From an uncultured Burkholderiales bacterium (GTDB lineage: Bacteria > Pseudomonadota > Gammaproteobacteria > Burkholderiales > Burkholderiaceae_C), in the NCBI GenBank assembly GCA_945952065.1, contig CAMFGY010000022.1, positions 1 to 64,000 on the forward strand: DNA of 64,000 bases. Direction: 5' to 3'. The notes under the pieces were generated by a model that saw only the letters and a program-made list of their open reading frames with translations, was not told the DNA's origin and ran no database searches. A program made the position numbers and the translations under genes. Positions 27,250 to 38,352 of this stretch are shown here, in pieces. Each line of letters starts with the position of its first letter. Positions within the stretch are counted from its first letter, which is position 1.

Positions 27250-29502
27250 TTACTCTTGGCTGCCTTGTGGCATGGCCATCCAGCGCTCCAGTTGCTCCGC
27301 CGGCATGGGACGGGCGAACAAATAGCCTTGGCCCTCGTGGCAGCCCAGGCTCAGCAGCAACTGGCGCTGTTCTTCGGTTTCAATGCCTTCAGCAATCACG
27401 GTCAGGCCCAGGCCGCGGCCCAGGTTGATGACCATTTGCGCGATGGTGGAACCGGCACTGGAGGTCTGGGCCTCGCGCACAAAGGCGCGGTCGATTTTGA
27501 GTCGATCCACTTCCAGTTGGCGCAGATGGCTCAGCGAGGAGAAGCCGGTGCCAAAGTCGTCAATGGCCACAGTGATGCCCAGGCGCTTGATGTCGGCCAG
27601 CACATGCATCACCAACTCGGTGTCTTCCATCGCCATGGACTCGGTGATTTCCAGCTCGAGGTTGCGACCTTCGATGCCAATATCGCGCATGGCCTGAGTC
27701 AGCACCGAGATGAAGTCGGGGTGACGGAATTGCGCCAGCGACACATTCACGCACATGCGGAAGTCGCTGAAGCCCAGCTCCAGCATGCGCTTGAGCTGGT
27801 GGCAGGCGGTGCGCAGCACAAATTCACCGATGCTGATGATGAGGCCGGATTTTTCCGCCAAGGGAATGAATTGATCGGGGGGCACATAGGTACCCTCTTC
27901 GGTGCGCCAGCGCAGCAAGGCCTCGGCCCCGATGGTGGCGGCGCTGGGCAAATCGACCTGCGGTTGGTACACCACGAAGAGTCGGTTTTCTTCGAAGCCC
28001 GCGCGCAAGCCCTTCAGCAGCTTGAAGCGCTCGCGGGCGTCTGTGCCCATGGCCGGCGAGAAATACTGCGAGGAGCCGCGGTGCTGTTGCTTGGCCTGCT
28101 TGAGGGCAATTTGTGCGTCCAGCAGCAACTCAGAGCCTACGGCGGCCGATTCGGTCAAGCGCACCAAGCCGGTGGTGGCCGACAGCTGCAAGCGCTCGCC
28201 TGACACACCAAAGGGTTCCAGGAAGACATCTTCAATCGTGTTGGCGCAGACCTGCTCACTGGGGCCCAGCAGACCAAAGGTGTCGGCGCCCACGCGGGCC
28301 ATGGCCGTGCTCAAGCCGAGCTTGGCGGCCAAGCGCATCACCACAGCCTGCAAAACCTGGTCGCCGAAGTGGTGGCCGAAGGCATCGTTGATGTCGGAGA
28401 AATCGTCGATGTCGATCAGCGCCAGGGTCACGCCGGCCGGGTCTTTGAGGTTTTTGTCCAACAGCTCCACAAAGCGGTTGCGATTGGGCAGGTGCAAGAG
28501 CTGGTCGTTGTAGGCTTGGTCCAGCAGCTTGCTGTAGAGCACCACGTTCTCGAAGCCTACCGAGATGTTGGAGCAAAACGCGCGCAGCAGTTGCTGATCC
28601 AGAGAGCTCAGCGTACGCCCAACGTCCACCAATGCCGCCATCGGGCGACCGTTGGACAGGCCGAAGTACAGGCAGGTGCCGTCGTCATAGATGTTTTCGC
28701 GGCGATCCAAGCAGCGTTGCAGACGCTCACGCACCGACTTGATCTGCACCGCCGACAGCGGGCTGTTGATCAGGCCGCTGTACTGGCCAGCGGCGGCCAC
28801 GATGCGTATTTCGGCATCGGCATCATGCTCCACCTGCGCGCACACCAGGCCTTCCGGCAGGATGCCCAACATGGCGCAGAGCTGGGTGACCACGCCTTCG
28901 GCGAAGCGATGCAGGCCTCGCATGCCGCTCAGCTCAGTGCTGGCCTCGACGATCATTTCCAGGCCGCGACGGTTGGCTTCCAGGGCGCAAATCTGTTTGT
29001 AAGAACGGATCGCCGCCGTCAGCACGGTGTAGAGCCGGGTGCGAGTCAGCTCAGATTTGGTCTTGTAGTCATTGATGTCATAGGCTTGCACCGTTTCGAT
29101 TTCAGGCGCATAGCCGGGCTGCCCGGTGCGCAGCACGATGCGCACCGCGCCGAGCTGAAGATCGCTGCGGATGAAGCGCACCAGCTGCAAGCCAGCGTCT
29201 TCCGACTCCATCACCACATCCAGCAGCACCACGGCCAGATCGGGTTCGGTGGCCAGGACCTGTCGGGCCTCGGCGGCCGAGGTGGCGTGCAGAAAACTCA
29301 GGGGCAGGCCTTCAACTTGCAGGCCTTGCATGGCCAACTCGGTGGCTTTGTGGACGTCGCTGTCGTCGTCAACGATCAGGATACGCCACGGCCGGACTTG
29401 ATGGTCCCCTTCGGCTTCGCCATGTTCTGGGCCATCTAAGAATTCCAGCAAATCATCATCGCCCGAAGAATCGGACGAAGCCGGACTGTTTGTCTCGCGC
29501 AT
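27250..29502 (-). CDS. REC-DUF3369-GGDEF-EAL response regulator, likely c-di-GMP phosphodiesterase
   Basis: This protein of ~750 residues has an acidic leader, a receiver domain (~40-165; WRILIVDDDSDVH, phosphoacceptor Asp in VVLLDVVMES), a DUF3369/GAF-like region (~170-340), a GGDEF domain (~340-490) and an EAL domain (~500-745). The GGDEF signature is degenerate (RVGADTFGLL), so cyclase activity is probably lost. The EAL domain keeps GAEALLRW, CVNVSLAQF, LEITESMAMED, IDDFGTGFSSL, VDRLKID and AEGIETEEQ, so hydrolysis of c-di-GMP is expected. The track start is a TTG; I prefer the ATG (MRETNSPASS), with a GGAG upstream. No kinase gene is adjacent. It sits convergent inside the yqjD-yqjE-yqjK-like locus. 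Confidence 0.9.
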   Translation of the reverse strand: MRETNSPASSDSSGDDDLLEFLDGPEHGEAEGDHQVRPWRILIVDDDSDVHKATELAMQGLQVEGLPLSFLHATSAAEARQVLATEPDLAVVLLDVVMESEDAGLQLVRFIRSDLQLGAVRIVLRTGQPGYAPEIETVQAYDINDYKTKSELTRTRLYTVLTAAIRSYKQICALEANRRGLEMIVEASTELSGMRGLHRFAEGVVTQLCAMLGILPEGLVCAQVEHDADAEIRIVAAAGQYSGLINSPLSAVQIKSVRERLQRCLDRRENIYDDGTCLYFGLSNGRPMAALVDVGRTLSSLDQQLLRAFCSNISVGFENVVLYSKLLDQAYNDQLLHLPNRNRFVELLDKNLKDPAGVTLALIDIDDFSDINDAFGHHFGDQVLQAVVMRLAAKLGLSTAMARVGADTFGLLGPSEQVCANTIEDVFLEPFGVSGERLQLSATTGLVRLTESAAVGSELLLDAQIALKQAKQQHRGSSQYFSPAMGTDARERFKLLKGLRAGFEENRLFVVYQPQVDLPSAATIGAEALLRWRTEEGTYVPPDQFIPLAEKSGLIISIGEFVLRTACHQLKRMLELGFSDFRMCVNVSLAQFRHPDFISVLTQAMRDIGIEGRNLELEITESMAMEDTELVMHVLADIKRLGITVAIDDFGTGFSSLSHLRQLEVDRLKIDRAFVREAQTSSAGSTIAQMVINLGRGLGLTVIAEGIETEEQRQLLLSLGCHEGQGYLFARPMPAEQLERWMAMPQGSQE

Positions 29503-29688
29503 GAGGGGCCTATGCTCCAGCCGATGAATTGACAATTGGGTAAGGGTATTGGATTGTGCACCGAGTCGCTATGCGCGCAATTGCCTATGTGCGCTGCAAT
29601 GCGATCAATATGTTTGCGGTTATAGACGATTTGCCGCAGCATCGGTCTGGCAAACAATGGGGTAGAAACCGGTTTTCGGGAGGACGGC

Positions 29689-30090
29689 ATGAGCCAGCAG
29701 GACGAATCAGCAGCGCCCCAGGAGGGGGGACCCGGCTTGGCGGGCCGAGTGCAAGGCCTTTTGACGCAGGGCATGGAGCTTTTGCAGACGCGGCTGGAGC
29801 TGGTTTCTCTGGAGTTGGAGGCGCAAAAGCTGCGTTTGTTTGCGGCGCTGGCGCAAGGCTTTCTGGCCTTGTTGTTGGCCGCGGCGGCGCTGGGCATGTT
29901 GAGTGTGTGTCTGCTTTTACTCACACCCGAGGCATGGCGCTGGCTCAGTGCCTTGCTGCTGTGCCTCTTGTTTGCCTTGGCCGCTTGGCTGTTGTGGCGC
30001 GGTGCGTGCCAACAGCTGCGCCAGCCCGGCGGGCCATTTGCTGCCAGTGCAGAAGAATTGTCGCGTGACCGCAGCGCCTTGGAGTCTTGA
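29689..30090 (+). CDS. YqjE-like (phage holin superfamily III) membrane protein
   Basis: This 133-residue protein has an N-terminal helical stretch (GLLTQGMELLQTRLELVSLELEAQKLR) leading into two adjoining membrane helices (~50-75 LFAALAQGFLALLLAAAALGMLSVCLLLL and ~83-102 SALLLCLLFALAAWLLW). The LL.TRLEL...ELE.EK.R pattern is the YqjE/holin-like signature. Despite the Pfam name there is no phage context; this family pairs with YqjD and YqjK in stress-membrane operons. The start has GGAGGACGGC upstream. It is followed at 2 bases by the YqjK-like gene. Confidence 0.85.
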   Translation: MSQQDESAAPQEGGPGLAGRVQGLLTQGMELLQTRLELVSLELEAQKLRLFAALAQGFLALLLAAAALGMLSVCLLLLTPEAWRWLSALLLCLLFALAAWLLWRGACQQLRQPGGPFAASAEELSRDRSALES

Positions 30091-30092
30091 CC

Positions 30093-30356
30093 ATGTTCAG
30101 CCGCGAACTCGCCGAATTGAAGCAACGCCAGCTGGCTTTGAAGCTGCGCAATATCGAACTGCGCAGCGCGTTGCAGGCCGAACTCTCGAGCTTGGCTCGG
30201 CCGGCCGGCTGGCTGGGGCTGGCGGGTGGGGCCGCGGGCCTTTTGCTGATGATGAGCCGATTTCGCCGTCAAGACGGCGCGCAGCGGCTCTCCAAACTGC
30301 TCGGGCTGACGCAGCTGGTCTTGCGGGTGATGCGCTTGTTCACCCGCGGCGCCTGA
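30093..30356 (+). CDS. YqjK-like small protein
   Basis: This 87-residue protein begins MFSRELAELKQRQLALKLRNIELRSAL, typical of YqjK-like proteins that follow YqjE. It has one hydrophobic segment (~33-50, AGWLGLAGGAAGLLLMM) and a basic C-terminus. The ATG after GGAGTCTTGACC is better placed than the track's TTG. It is probably co-translated with the YqjE-like gene, and its role in the membrane is unknown. Confidence 0.8.
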   Translation: MFSRELAELKQRQLALKLRNIELRSALQAELSSLARPAGWLGLAGGAAGLLLMMSRFRRQDGAQRLSKLLGLTQLVLRVMRLFTRGA

Positions 30357-30371
30357 GTCGGCGCCCCGAAC

Positions 30372-30375
<4 letters not shown>
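30353..30375. terminator. Hairpin containing the two convergent stop codons
   Basis: CTGAGT and ACTCAG pair across an 11-base loop, and each arm contains the TGA stop of one of the converging genes (YqjK-like and YgiQ-like). There is no T-run, so termination is only a possibility. Confidence 0.35.
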
Positions 30376-32780
<2,405 letters not shown>

Positions 32781-32929
32781 GGCGGCAGTTTCCGAAAGAG
32801 CGACCCGCGATTGTCCCTGACTTGGGGCAAACCCGGGGAATACCGGTAAAAATCAAGGGCTTAGGCCCGCAATAGTTCTCACACCAGCGGGCCAGTCTTG
32901 GCGCAGCCCAGGCGTCTTGGGATCAGGGC

Positions 32930-33670
32930 TCAGCTGGACTTCGGTGTCAGGGGTGGAGCCACGCTTGGGGTGGGGCTGGCGCTACGTCGGCAAATGCCTT
33001 CTTGCCCGAGGCGGGCACGTTCTGCCGGCGTCAGCGGCGGCAGCAGCGTGTTGCCGTCTTGGGTAAGGCTATTGAGAAAGCCTTCCACACTGCGCTGCCC
33101 GACCTCCATCAAGTCAAACGAGTCGGGATCCATGATCCATTGGTGCAACAAACCGTCAATCAGCGCCACCAGCGCCACTGCAGCGACCCGGGTGTTGAGC
33201 CCCGCCGGGAGTTGCCCCAGGCTTACCGCATGGTCAAAGGCGGCTTGGTTTTGGCTGCGCCATTCGCGGTGCGAGGCCAGTTTGCGCTCCAGCAAGGCCT
33301 GCATTTCACCGCTGTACTCCACCTTTTGCATGGCGATGTCAAAGACTCGCCGGGTGCGCTCGTTGTGCATGGCGGTGTAGAAGACATTCACCAAACCCCA
33401 ACGCAACTCGGCCAGGCTCAGGTGGCCTGACTGCACGCTGGGTGGGTTCATGCCCTCTTCGAGCGGCATGGTGGCGCGCTCCATCATGGCGTTGAAGAGT
33501 TGGGCCTTGTCTTCAAAGTGCCAGTACACCGCGCCGCGGGTCACGCCTGCAGCCTGGGCAATGTCTTGCAGCGAGCAGCGCGACACCCCGCGTTGTTGGA
33601 ACAGCATTTCGGCTGCATCCAGCAGGCGGGAGCGGGTTTCTTCGGCTTCCTGTTTGGTTTTCCTGGCCAT
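32930..33670 (-). CDS. AcrR/TtgR-like TetR repressor of the RND pump
   Basis: This 246-residue repressor starts MARKTKQEAEETRSRLLDAAEMLF; the track start 11 codons earlier lies in the operator. The HTH is SLQDIAQAAGVTRGAVYWHFEDKAQLF, almost identical in pattern to AcrR/TtgR/MexZ-type regulators, followed by a C-terminal ligand domain (FYTAMHNERTRRVFDIAMQKVEY). The gene is divergent from an RND efflux operon, with a canonical AcrR-like inverted repeat between. Drug or toxic-ligand binding should release it and raise efflux expression. The Pro/Ser tail (~220-246) looks disordered. Confidence 0.92.
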   Translation of the reverse strand: MARKTKQEAEETRSRLLDAAEMLFQQRGVSRCSLQDIAQAAGVTRGAVYWHFEDKAQLFNAMMERATMPLEEGMNPPSVQSGHLSLAELRWGLVNVFYTAMHNERTRRVFDIAMQKVEYSGEMQALLERKLASHREWRSQNQAAFDHAVSLGQLPAGLNTRVAAVALVALIDGLLHQWIMDPDSFDLMEVGQRSVEGFLNSLTQDGNTLLPPLTPAERARLGQEGICRRSASPTPSVAPPLTPKSS

Positions 33671-33695
33671 GATGAGGGGAATTTTAACCGATTTA

Positions 33696-33717
33696 ACATA
33701 CATTCACGCATGTATGT
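33696..33717. promoter_or_regulatory. AcrR-type operator of the RND efflux genes
   Basis: ACATACAT-TCACGC-ATGTATGT is a perfect inverted repeat with 8-bp arms. It is nearly the same as the known E. coli AcrR box (TACATACATT..AATGTATGTA). It lies between the repressor and pump genes and abuts a TATACT -10-like hexamer on the + strand, a position suited to blocking RNA polymerase. Confidence 0.85.
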
Positions 33718-33924
33718 ATATACTGCGAGCTCTGTTGAACTGCGAGACCTGTGTCCCTCGAGCAATCGAGCGCCTTGGCATGCCGCCGCTGCCGTCCCGG
33801 TTCACGGTCTTTTTTGTTTCCTGATTTGAATTCCTTGTTGTCTCGAAGTCTTTTCAATGTCCTCGCGCCCCGCGGGTGCGAAAAAAACGCCAATTCAGCG
33901 ACCTCGCAAGCGGTCTATCAAGCC

Positions 33925-35205
33925 ATGAAGAACTCTTCTGTTTCCTCTCTTTCTTCGCCCCGTTTGGGTGCGGGCGCTCGCCTGCTGTACGCGGCGCCTT
34001 TGGTGATCGCCATCGCGGCCAGCCTGACGGCCTGCGGCGGCGGCCAACCGGCCGCTGCGCAAGGCCCGGGCGGCGGCATGCCACCTCCGCCCCAGGTCGG
34101 CGTGGTGCAGGCGCAAAGCCAGGCCGTGGCGCTGCAGACCGAATTGCCCGGCCGTGTGGAGGCCCAGCGTACCGCCCAAGTGCGTGCGCGAGTGAACGGT
34201 GTGGTGCTCAAGCGCCTGTTCACCGAAGGCAGCGAGGTCAAGGCCGGTCAAGCCTTGTTCCAGATCGATCCGGCGCCGTATCAAGCCGCGTTGGACAGTG
34301 CGCAAGCCTCTTTGGCCAAGGCGCAAGCCAATTTGGTGCAAGCGGCGGCCCAAGCCGAGCGCAACAAGCCCTTGTTTGAGGGCAAGGCGATTTCGCAGCA
34401 GGAATATCTGAGCTCGGTGGCGGCGGCCAAGTCGGCCGAAGCCGATGTGGCCGCGGGCCGCGCCGCGGTGCAAAGCGCGCGTTTGAACCTGGAATACGCC
34501 CATGTCACCGCGCCCATCTCGGGTCGTATTGGCCGGGCCTTGGTGACCGAGGGTGCGCTGGTCAGCGCCGCCGAGGCCACCCAGCTGGCGCTGATTCAAC
34601 AAACCAGCGCGGTCTATATCAACTTCACCCAGAGCGCTAACGAGGTGCAGCAACTGCGCCGTGCTTTGAATTCGGGCCAGTTGCGCAAGGCGGGCGGTGC
34701 CCAAGGACAGGCGGCCGCCGAGGTGCGCGTGGTGCTGGACGACGGCAGTGAATTGGCCAAGCCCGGCAAGCTCTTGTTCACCGACTTGAGTGTGGACCCG
34801 GGCTCGGGTCAGGTGACCCTGCGTGCCGAAGTGCCCAATGCCGAAGGCCTTTTGCTTCCCGGCCAATATGTGCGGGTGCGATTGACCCAGGGCGAGTTGC
34901 CAGCGGGCATCTTGCTGCCGCAGCAAGCCGTCAAGCGCGGCAGCCAGGGCGATACCGTCTTGGTGGTGGGGCCGGACAACAAGCCGCTGCCGCGCCCGGT
35001 CAAGGTGGGGCAGGCCAATGGCAATCAATGGGTGGTGTTGGACGGCTTGAAGGTCGGCGAACAAGTCATCGTGGACGGCTTCCAGAAGATGTTTGTGCCG
35101 GGCGCGCCGGTCACCCCGGTGCCATGGTCGCCCACTTCGGCGGCATCGGCGGCTTCAGCGGCAGTGGCCGCCCCGGCAGCGGCCGGCAGCGCCGCGGCGA
35201 AGTAA
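33925..35205 (+). CDS. RND efflux periplasmic adaptor (AcrA/MexA-like)
   Basis: This 426-residue membrane-fusion lipoprotein has a lipobox IAASLTAC (cysteine ~37). The lipoyl half-motifs are ELPGRVEAQRTAQVRARVNGVVLKRLFTEGSEVKAGQALFQIDP and LEYAHVTAPISGRIGRALVTEGALV, either side of a helical hairpin (~95-165). Beta-barrel and membrane-proximal domains follow, ending in an Ala-rich tail. The start MKNSSVSSL is the first ATG giving a signal peptide. It bridges the pump and outer-membrane channel encoded immediately downstream (16 and 3 bases apart). Expression should be under the divergent TetR repressor. Confidence 0.94.
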   Translation: MKNSSVSSLSSPRLGAGARLLYAAPLVIAIAASLTACGGGQPAAAQGPGGGMPPPPQVGVVQAQSQAVALQTELPGRVEAQRTAQVRARVNGVVLKRLFTEGSEVKAGQALFQIDPAPYQAALDSAQASLAKAQANLVQAAAQAERNKPLFEGKAISQQEYLSSVAAAKSAEADVAAGRAAVQSARLNLEYAHVTAPISGRIGRALVTEGALVSAAEATQLALIQQTSAVYINFTQSANEVQQLRRALNSGQLRKAGGAQGQAAAEVRVVLDDGSELAKPGKLLFTDLSVDPGSGQVTLRAEVPNAEGLLLPGQYVRVRLTQGELPAGILLPQQAVKRGSQGDTVLVVGPDNKPLPRPVKVGQANGNQWVVLDGLKVGEQVIVDGFQKMFVPGAPVTPVPWSPTSAASAASAAVAAPAAAGSAAAK

Positions 35206-35220
35206 GGCGAGGGCTTCAAC

Positions 35221-38200
35221 ATGGCACGTTTTTTCATTGACCGGCCGATCTTTGCCTGGGTGATCGCTTTGTTCATCCTGGTCTTCGGTGCGGTGGCCAT
35301 CACCAAGCTGCCGGTGGCGCAATACCCGACGGTGGCGCCACCGGCCCTGACCATCAGCGTGGCTTACCCCGGCGCATCCGCCAAGACCCTGGATGAGAGC
35401 GTGATCTCCGTCATCGAGCAAGAACTCAATGGCGCACCGAAACTGGCTTATTTGGAATCGGTCAGCCAGGCCAATGGCACCGGCGCCATCACCGTGACTT
35501 TTGAGCCGGGCACCAATTTGGAATTGGCCCAGGTCGAGGTGCAAAACCGCTTGGGTCGGGCGACGCCGCGCTTGCCGGCCGCTGTGACGCAGCAAGGGGT
35601 GCGCATCGACAAGGCGGGCAATAACTTCTTGCTCTTCGTCACCTTGTCCAGCAAGGAAGGCAAGCTCGACCCGGTGGCCTTGGGCGACTATGCCGCCCGC
35701 AACATCATTCCTGAGTTGCAGCGTTTGCCCGGCATTGGCCAGGCGCAGTTGTTCGGCACCGAGCGCGCCATGCGGATTTGGCTGGACCCCGCCAAGCTGC
35801 AGTCCTTCAACATCAGCACGGCCGAGGTCAACGCCGCCATCCGCGCTCAAAACGCCTTGGTGCCCGCGGGCTCGATTGGTGAGCTGCCCAATCTCTCCAC
35901 CCAGACCGTGGCGGCCACGGTGGTCGTCAAGGGACAGCTGGAAAGCGCTGATCAGTTCAAAAACATCGTGCTGCGCGCCAACGCCGACGGCTCCAGCGTG
36001 CGCTTGAAAGATGTGGCCCGTGTCGAGCTTGGCGGCCAAAGCTATGGCTCGTATTCACGCCTGAATGGCAAGCCCAGCACCGGTATCGGCATCCAGCTGG
36101 CGCCCAGCGGCAACGCCTTGGCGGCCGCCACCGCGGTGAAGGATCGCATGGCCGAGTTGCAGCGCTACTTCCCGGAAGGCATCAATTACGAGATCCCTTA
36201 CGACTCGTCCAAGTTCGTCAACATCTCCATCACCCAGGTGGTGCACACCTTGGTGGAGGCGGTGGTGCTGGTGTTCTTGGTGATGTTCCTGTTCTTGCAA
36301 AACTGGCGCTACACCTTGATCCCCACCATCGTGGTGCCGATCGCGCTGCTGGGCACTTTTGCCATCATGTTGGCGATGGGTTTCTCCATCAATGTGTTGA
36401 CGCTGTTCGGCATGGTGCTGGCCATCGGTATCTTGGTGGACGACGCCATCGTGGTGGTGGAGAACGTCGAGCGCATCATGAATGAAGAGGGCTTGAGCCC
36501 GCTGGAAGCCACGCGCAAGGCCATGAGTCAGATCTCGGGCGCCATCATCGGCATTACCGTGGTGCTGGTTTCGGTGTTCGTGCCCATGGCCTTTTTTGCT
36601 GGCTCGGTCGGCAATATCTACCGCCAGTTCTCGCTGGCCATGGTGGCCTCCATGCTGCTGTCGGCGCTGATGGCGTTGACCCTGACGCCGGCCCTGTGCG
36701 CCACTTTGCTCAAGCCTGTTGGGGCGGGCGAAGCGCATGCCAAGACGGGCTTCTTCGGCTGGTTCAATCGCGGTTTCTCGCGCACCGCCAAAGGCTACGA
36801 AGGTTGGGTGGCCAAGCTGCTCAAGCGCAGCGGCCGCATGATGCTGGTGTATGGCGTGGTGATTGGCGCTGTGGGTCTGATGTACACCCGCATGCCCACC
36901 TCCTTCTTGCCCAATGAAGACCAGGGCTATTTGATCGTCAATGTGCAATTGCCGCCGGGTGCCACCCTGAACCGCACCCAGGCCGCCGTGAAGCAGGTGG
37001 AAGACTTCATGCTTAAGCAGCCCGAGGTGCAGTCCACTGTGGGCGTGCTGGGCTTCTCGTTCTCGGGCCAGGGTCAGAATGCCGCCTTGGTGTTCGTGCC
37101 GCTGAAGCCTTGGGAAGAGCGCAAAGGGCCGCAGCACAGCGCCCAGGCCTTGGCCGGCCGCGCCTTCGGCGTCTTCATGGGCGTGCGGGATGCCTTCATC
37201 TTCCCGCTGTCGCCCCCGCCGATTCCTGAGCTGGGCACGGCCACCGGCTTTGCACTGCGCTTGCAAGACCGCGGCGGCCTCGGCCACGAGGCCTTGGTGA
37301 ACGCTCGCAATCAATTGATGGGCATGGCCAGCAAGAGCAAGATCATCACCGGCATGCGCCCCGATGGCTTGGAAGACGCACCGCAATTGCAGGTCGACAT
37401 TGACCGCGACAAGGCCAATGCGCTGGGCGTCAGCTATGAGGCCATTGCCAACGTGATCGGCACCCAGCTGGGCTCGGCCTATATCAACGACTTCCCCAAT
37501 GCGGGCCGCCTGCAGCGGGTGGTGGTGCAAGCCGATGCGGCTGCGCGCATGCAGCCCGAGGATCTGCTGAAGTTGAACGTCAGCAATGCCAAGGGGCAGA
37601 GCGTGCCTTTGTCAGCCTTTGCTTCCACGCACTGGATCACCGGCCAGATGCAGGCGGTGCGCTACAACGGCTACCCCGCCATGCGTTTGGCGGGTGACGC
37701 GGTGCCGGGCGCCTCGACCGGCGCGGCCATGGCCGAGCTGGAGCAAATGGTCAAGCAATTGCCCGCAGGCATTGGCTACGAGTGGACGGGCATGTCGCGT
37801 GAGGAAAAGCTCTCGGGCTCGCAAGCGACGATTCTGTTGGCCTTCTCGATGTTGGCGGTGTTCCTCTGCTTGGCGGCTTTGTATGAGAGCTGGAGCATCC
37901 CGCTGTCGGTCTTGTTGGTCGTGCCTCTGGGCCTCTTGGGAGCTTTGGCCGGCGCCTTGCTGAAAGGTATGCCCAACGATGTGTTCTTCAAAGTGGGCTT
38001 GATCACCATCATAGGTTTGTCCGCCAAGAACGCGATTCTGATCATCGAGTTCGCCAAAGACTTGCAGGCCGAAGGCAAGGGTTTGATCGAGTCCATCTTG
38101 GAGGCCTGCCACCTGCGCTTCCGCCCCATCATCATGACCTCGATGGCCTTCATCTTGGGCGTGATGCCGCTGGTCTTCGCCAGCGGCGCGGGCTCGGCCA

Positions 38201-38349
38201 GCCAGCGAGCCATCGGCACCGGCGTGATGTCCGGCATGATCTCGGCCACCGTGTTGGCGGTCTTGTTTGTGCCGGTGTTCTTCCTGGTCGTGCGACGCAT
38301 CTTCAAGGGCAAATCAGCCCCTGCAGCCAGCTTGGCTGGGCAGGAGTAA
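35221..38349 (+). CDS. RND multidrug efflux pump (AcrB/MexB-like, HAE1)
   Basis: This 1042-residue inner-membrane transporter begins MARFFIDRPIFAWVIALFILVFGAVAITKLPVAQYP, the HAE1 signature. TM4 carries the proton-relay pair in GILVDDAIVVVENVERIM (Asp-Asp), and TM10 carries the lysine in GLSAKNAILIIEFAKDL. The two large periplasmic loops (~40-330 and ~560-870) are present. The length is typical of AcrB. It exports hydrophobic drugs, solvents or bile-like compounds by proton antiport from the periplasm, as a trimer with the adjacent adaptor and outer-membrane factor. It is the middle gene of the three-gene operon. Confidence 0.96.
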   Translation: MARFFIDRPIFAWVIALFILVFGAVAITKLPVAQYPTVAPPALTISVAYPGASAKTLDESVISVIEQELNGAPKLAYLESVSQANGTGAITVTFEPGTNLELAQVEVQNRLGRATPRLPAAVTQQGVRIDKAGNNFLLFVTLSSKEGKLDPVALGDYAARNIIPELQRLPGIGQAQLFGTERAMRIWLDPAKLQSFNISTAEVNAAIRAQNALVPAGSIGELPNLSTQTVAATVVVKGQLESADQFKNIVLRANADGSSVRLKDVARVELGGQSYGSYSRLNGKPSTGIGIQLAPSGNALAAATAVKDRMAELQRYFPEGINYEIPYDSSKFVNISITQVVHTLVEAVVLVFLVMFLFLQNWRYTLIPTIVVPIALLGTFAIMLAMGFSINVLTLFGMVLAIGILVDDAIVVVENVERIMNEEGLSPLEATRKAMSQISGAIIGITVVLVSVFVPMAFFAGSVGNIYRQFSLAMVASMLLSALMALTLTPALCATLLKPVGAGEAHAKTGFFGWFNRGFSRTAKGYEGWVAKLLKRSGRMMLVYGVVIGAVGLMYTRMPTSFLPNEDQGYLIVNVQLPPGATLNRTQAAVKQVEDFMLKQPEVQSTVGVLGFSFSGQGQNAALVFVPLKPWEERKGPQHSAQALAGRAFGVFMGVRDAFIFPLSPPPIPELGTATGFALRLQDRGGLGHEALVNARNQLMGMASKSKIITGMRPDGLEDAPQLQVDIDRDKANALGVSYEAIANVIGTQLGSAYINDFPNAGRLQRVVVQADAAARMQPEDLLKLNVSNAKGQSVPLSAFASTHWITGQMQAVRYNGYPAMRLAGDAVPGASTGAAMAELEQMVKQLPAGIGYEWTGMSREEKLSGSQATILLAFSMLAVFLCLAALYESWSIPLSVLLVVPLGLLGALAGALLKGMPNDVFFKVGLITIIGLSAKNAILIIEFAKDLQAEGKGLIESILEACHLRFRPIIMTSMAFILGVMPLVFASGAGSASQRAIGTGVMSGMISATVLAVLFVPVFFLVVRRIFKGKSAPAASLAGQE

Positions 38350-38352
38350 ACC

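Noticed and set aside
29689-30090. Prophage remnant suggested by the holin-like gene
   Set aside because: The gene fits the YqjE family and lies beside a YqjK-like gene; no other phage genes or attachment repeats are present.
36055-37530. 491-codon minus-strand frame
   Set aside because: Antisense to the RND pump; His/Gln-rich shadow.
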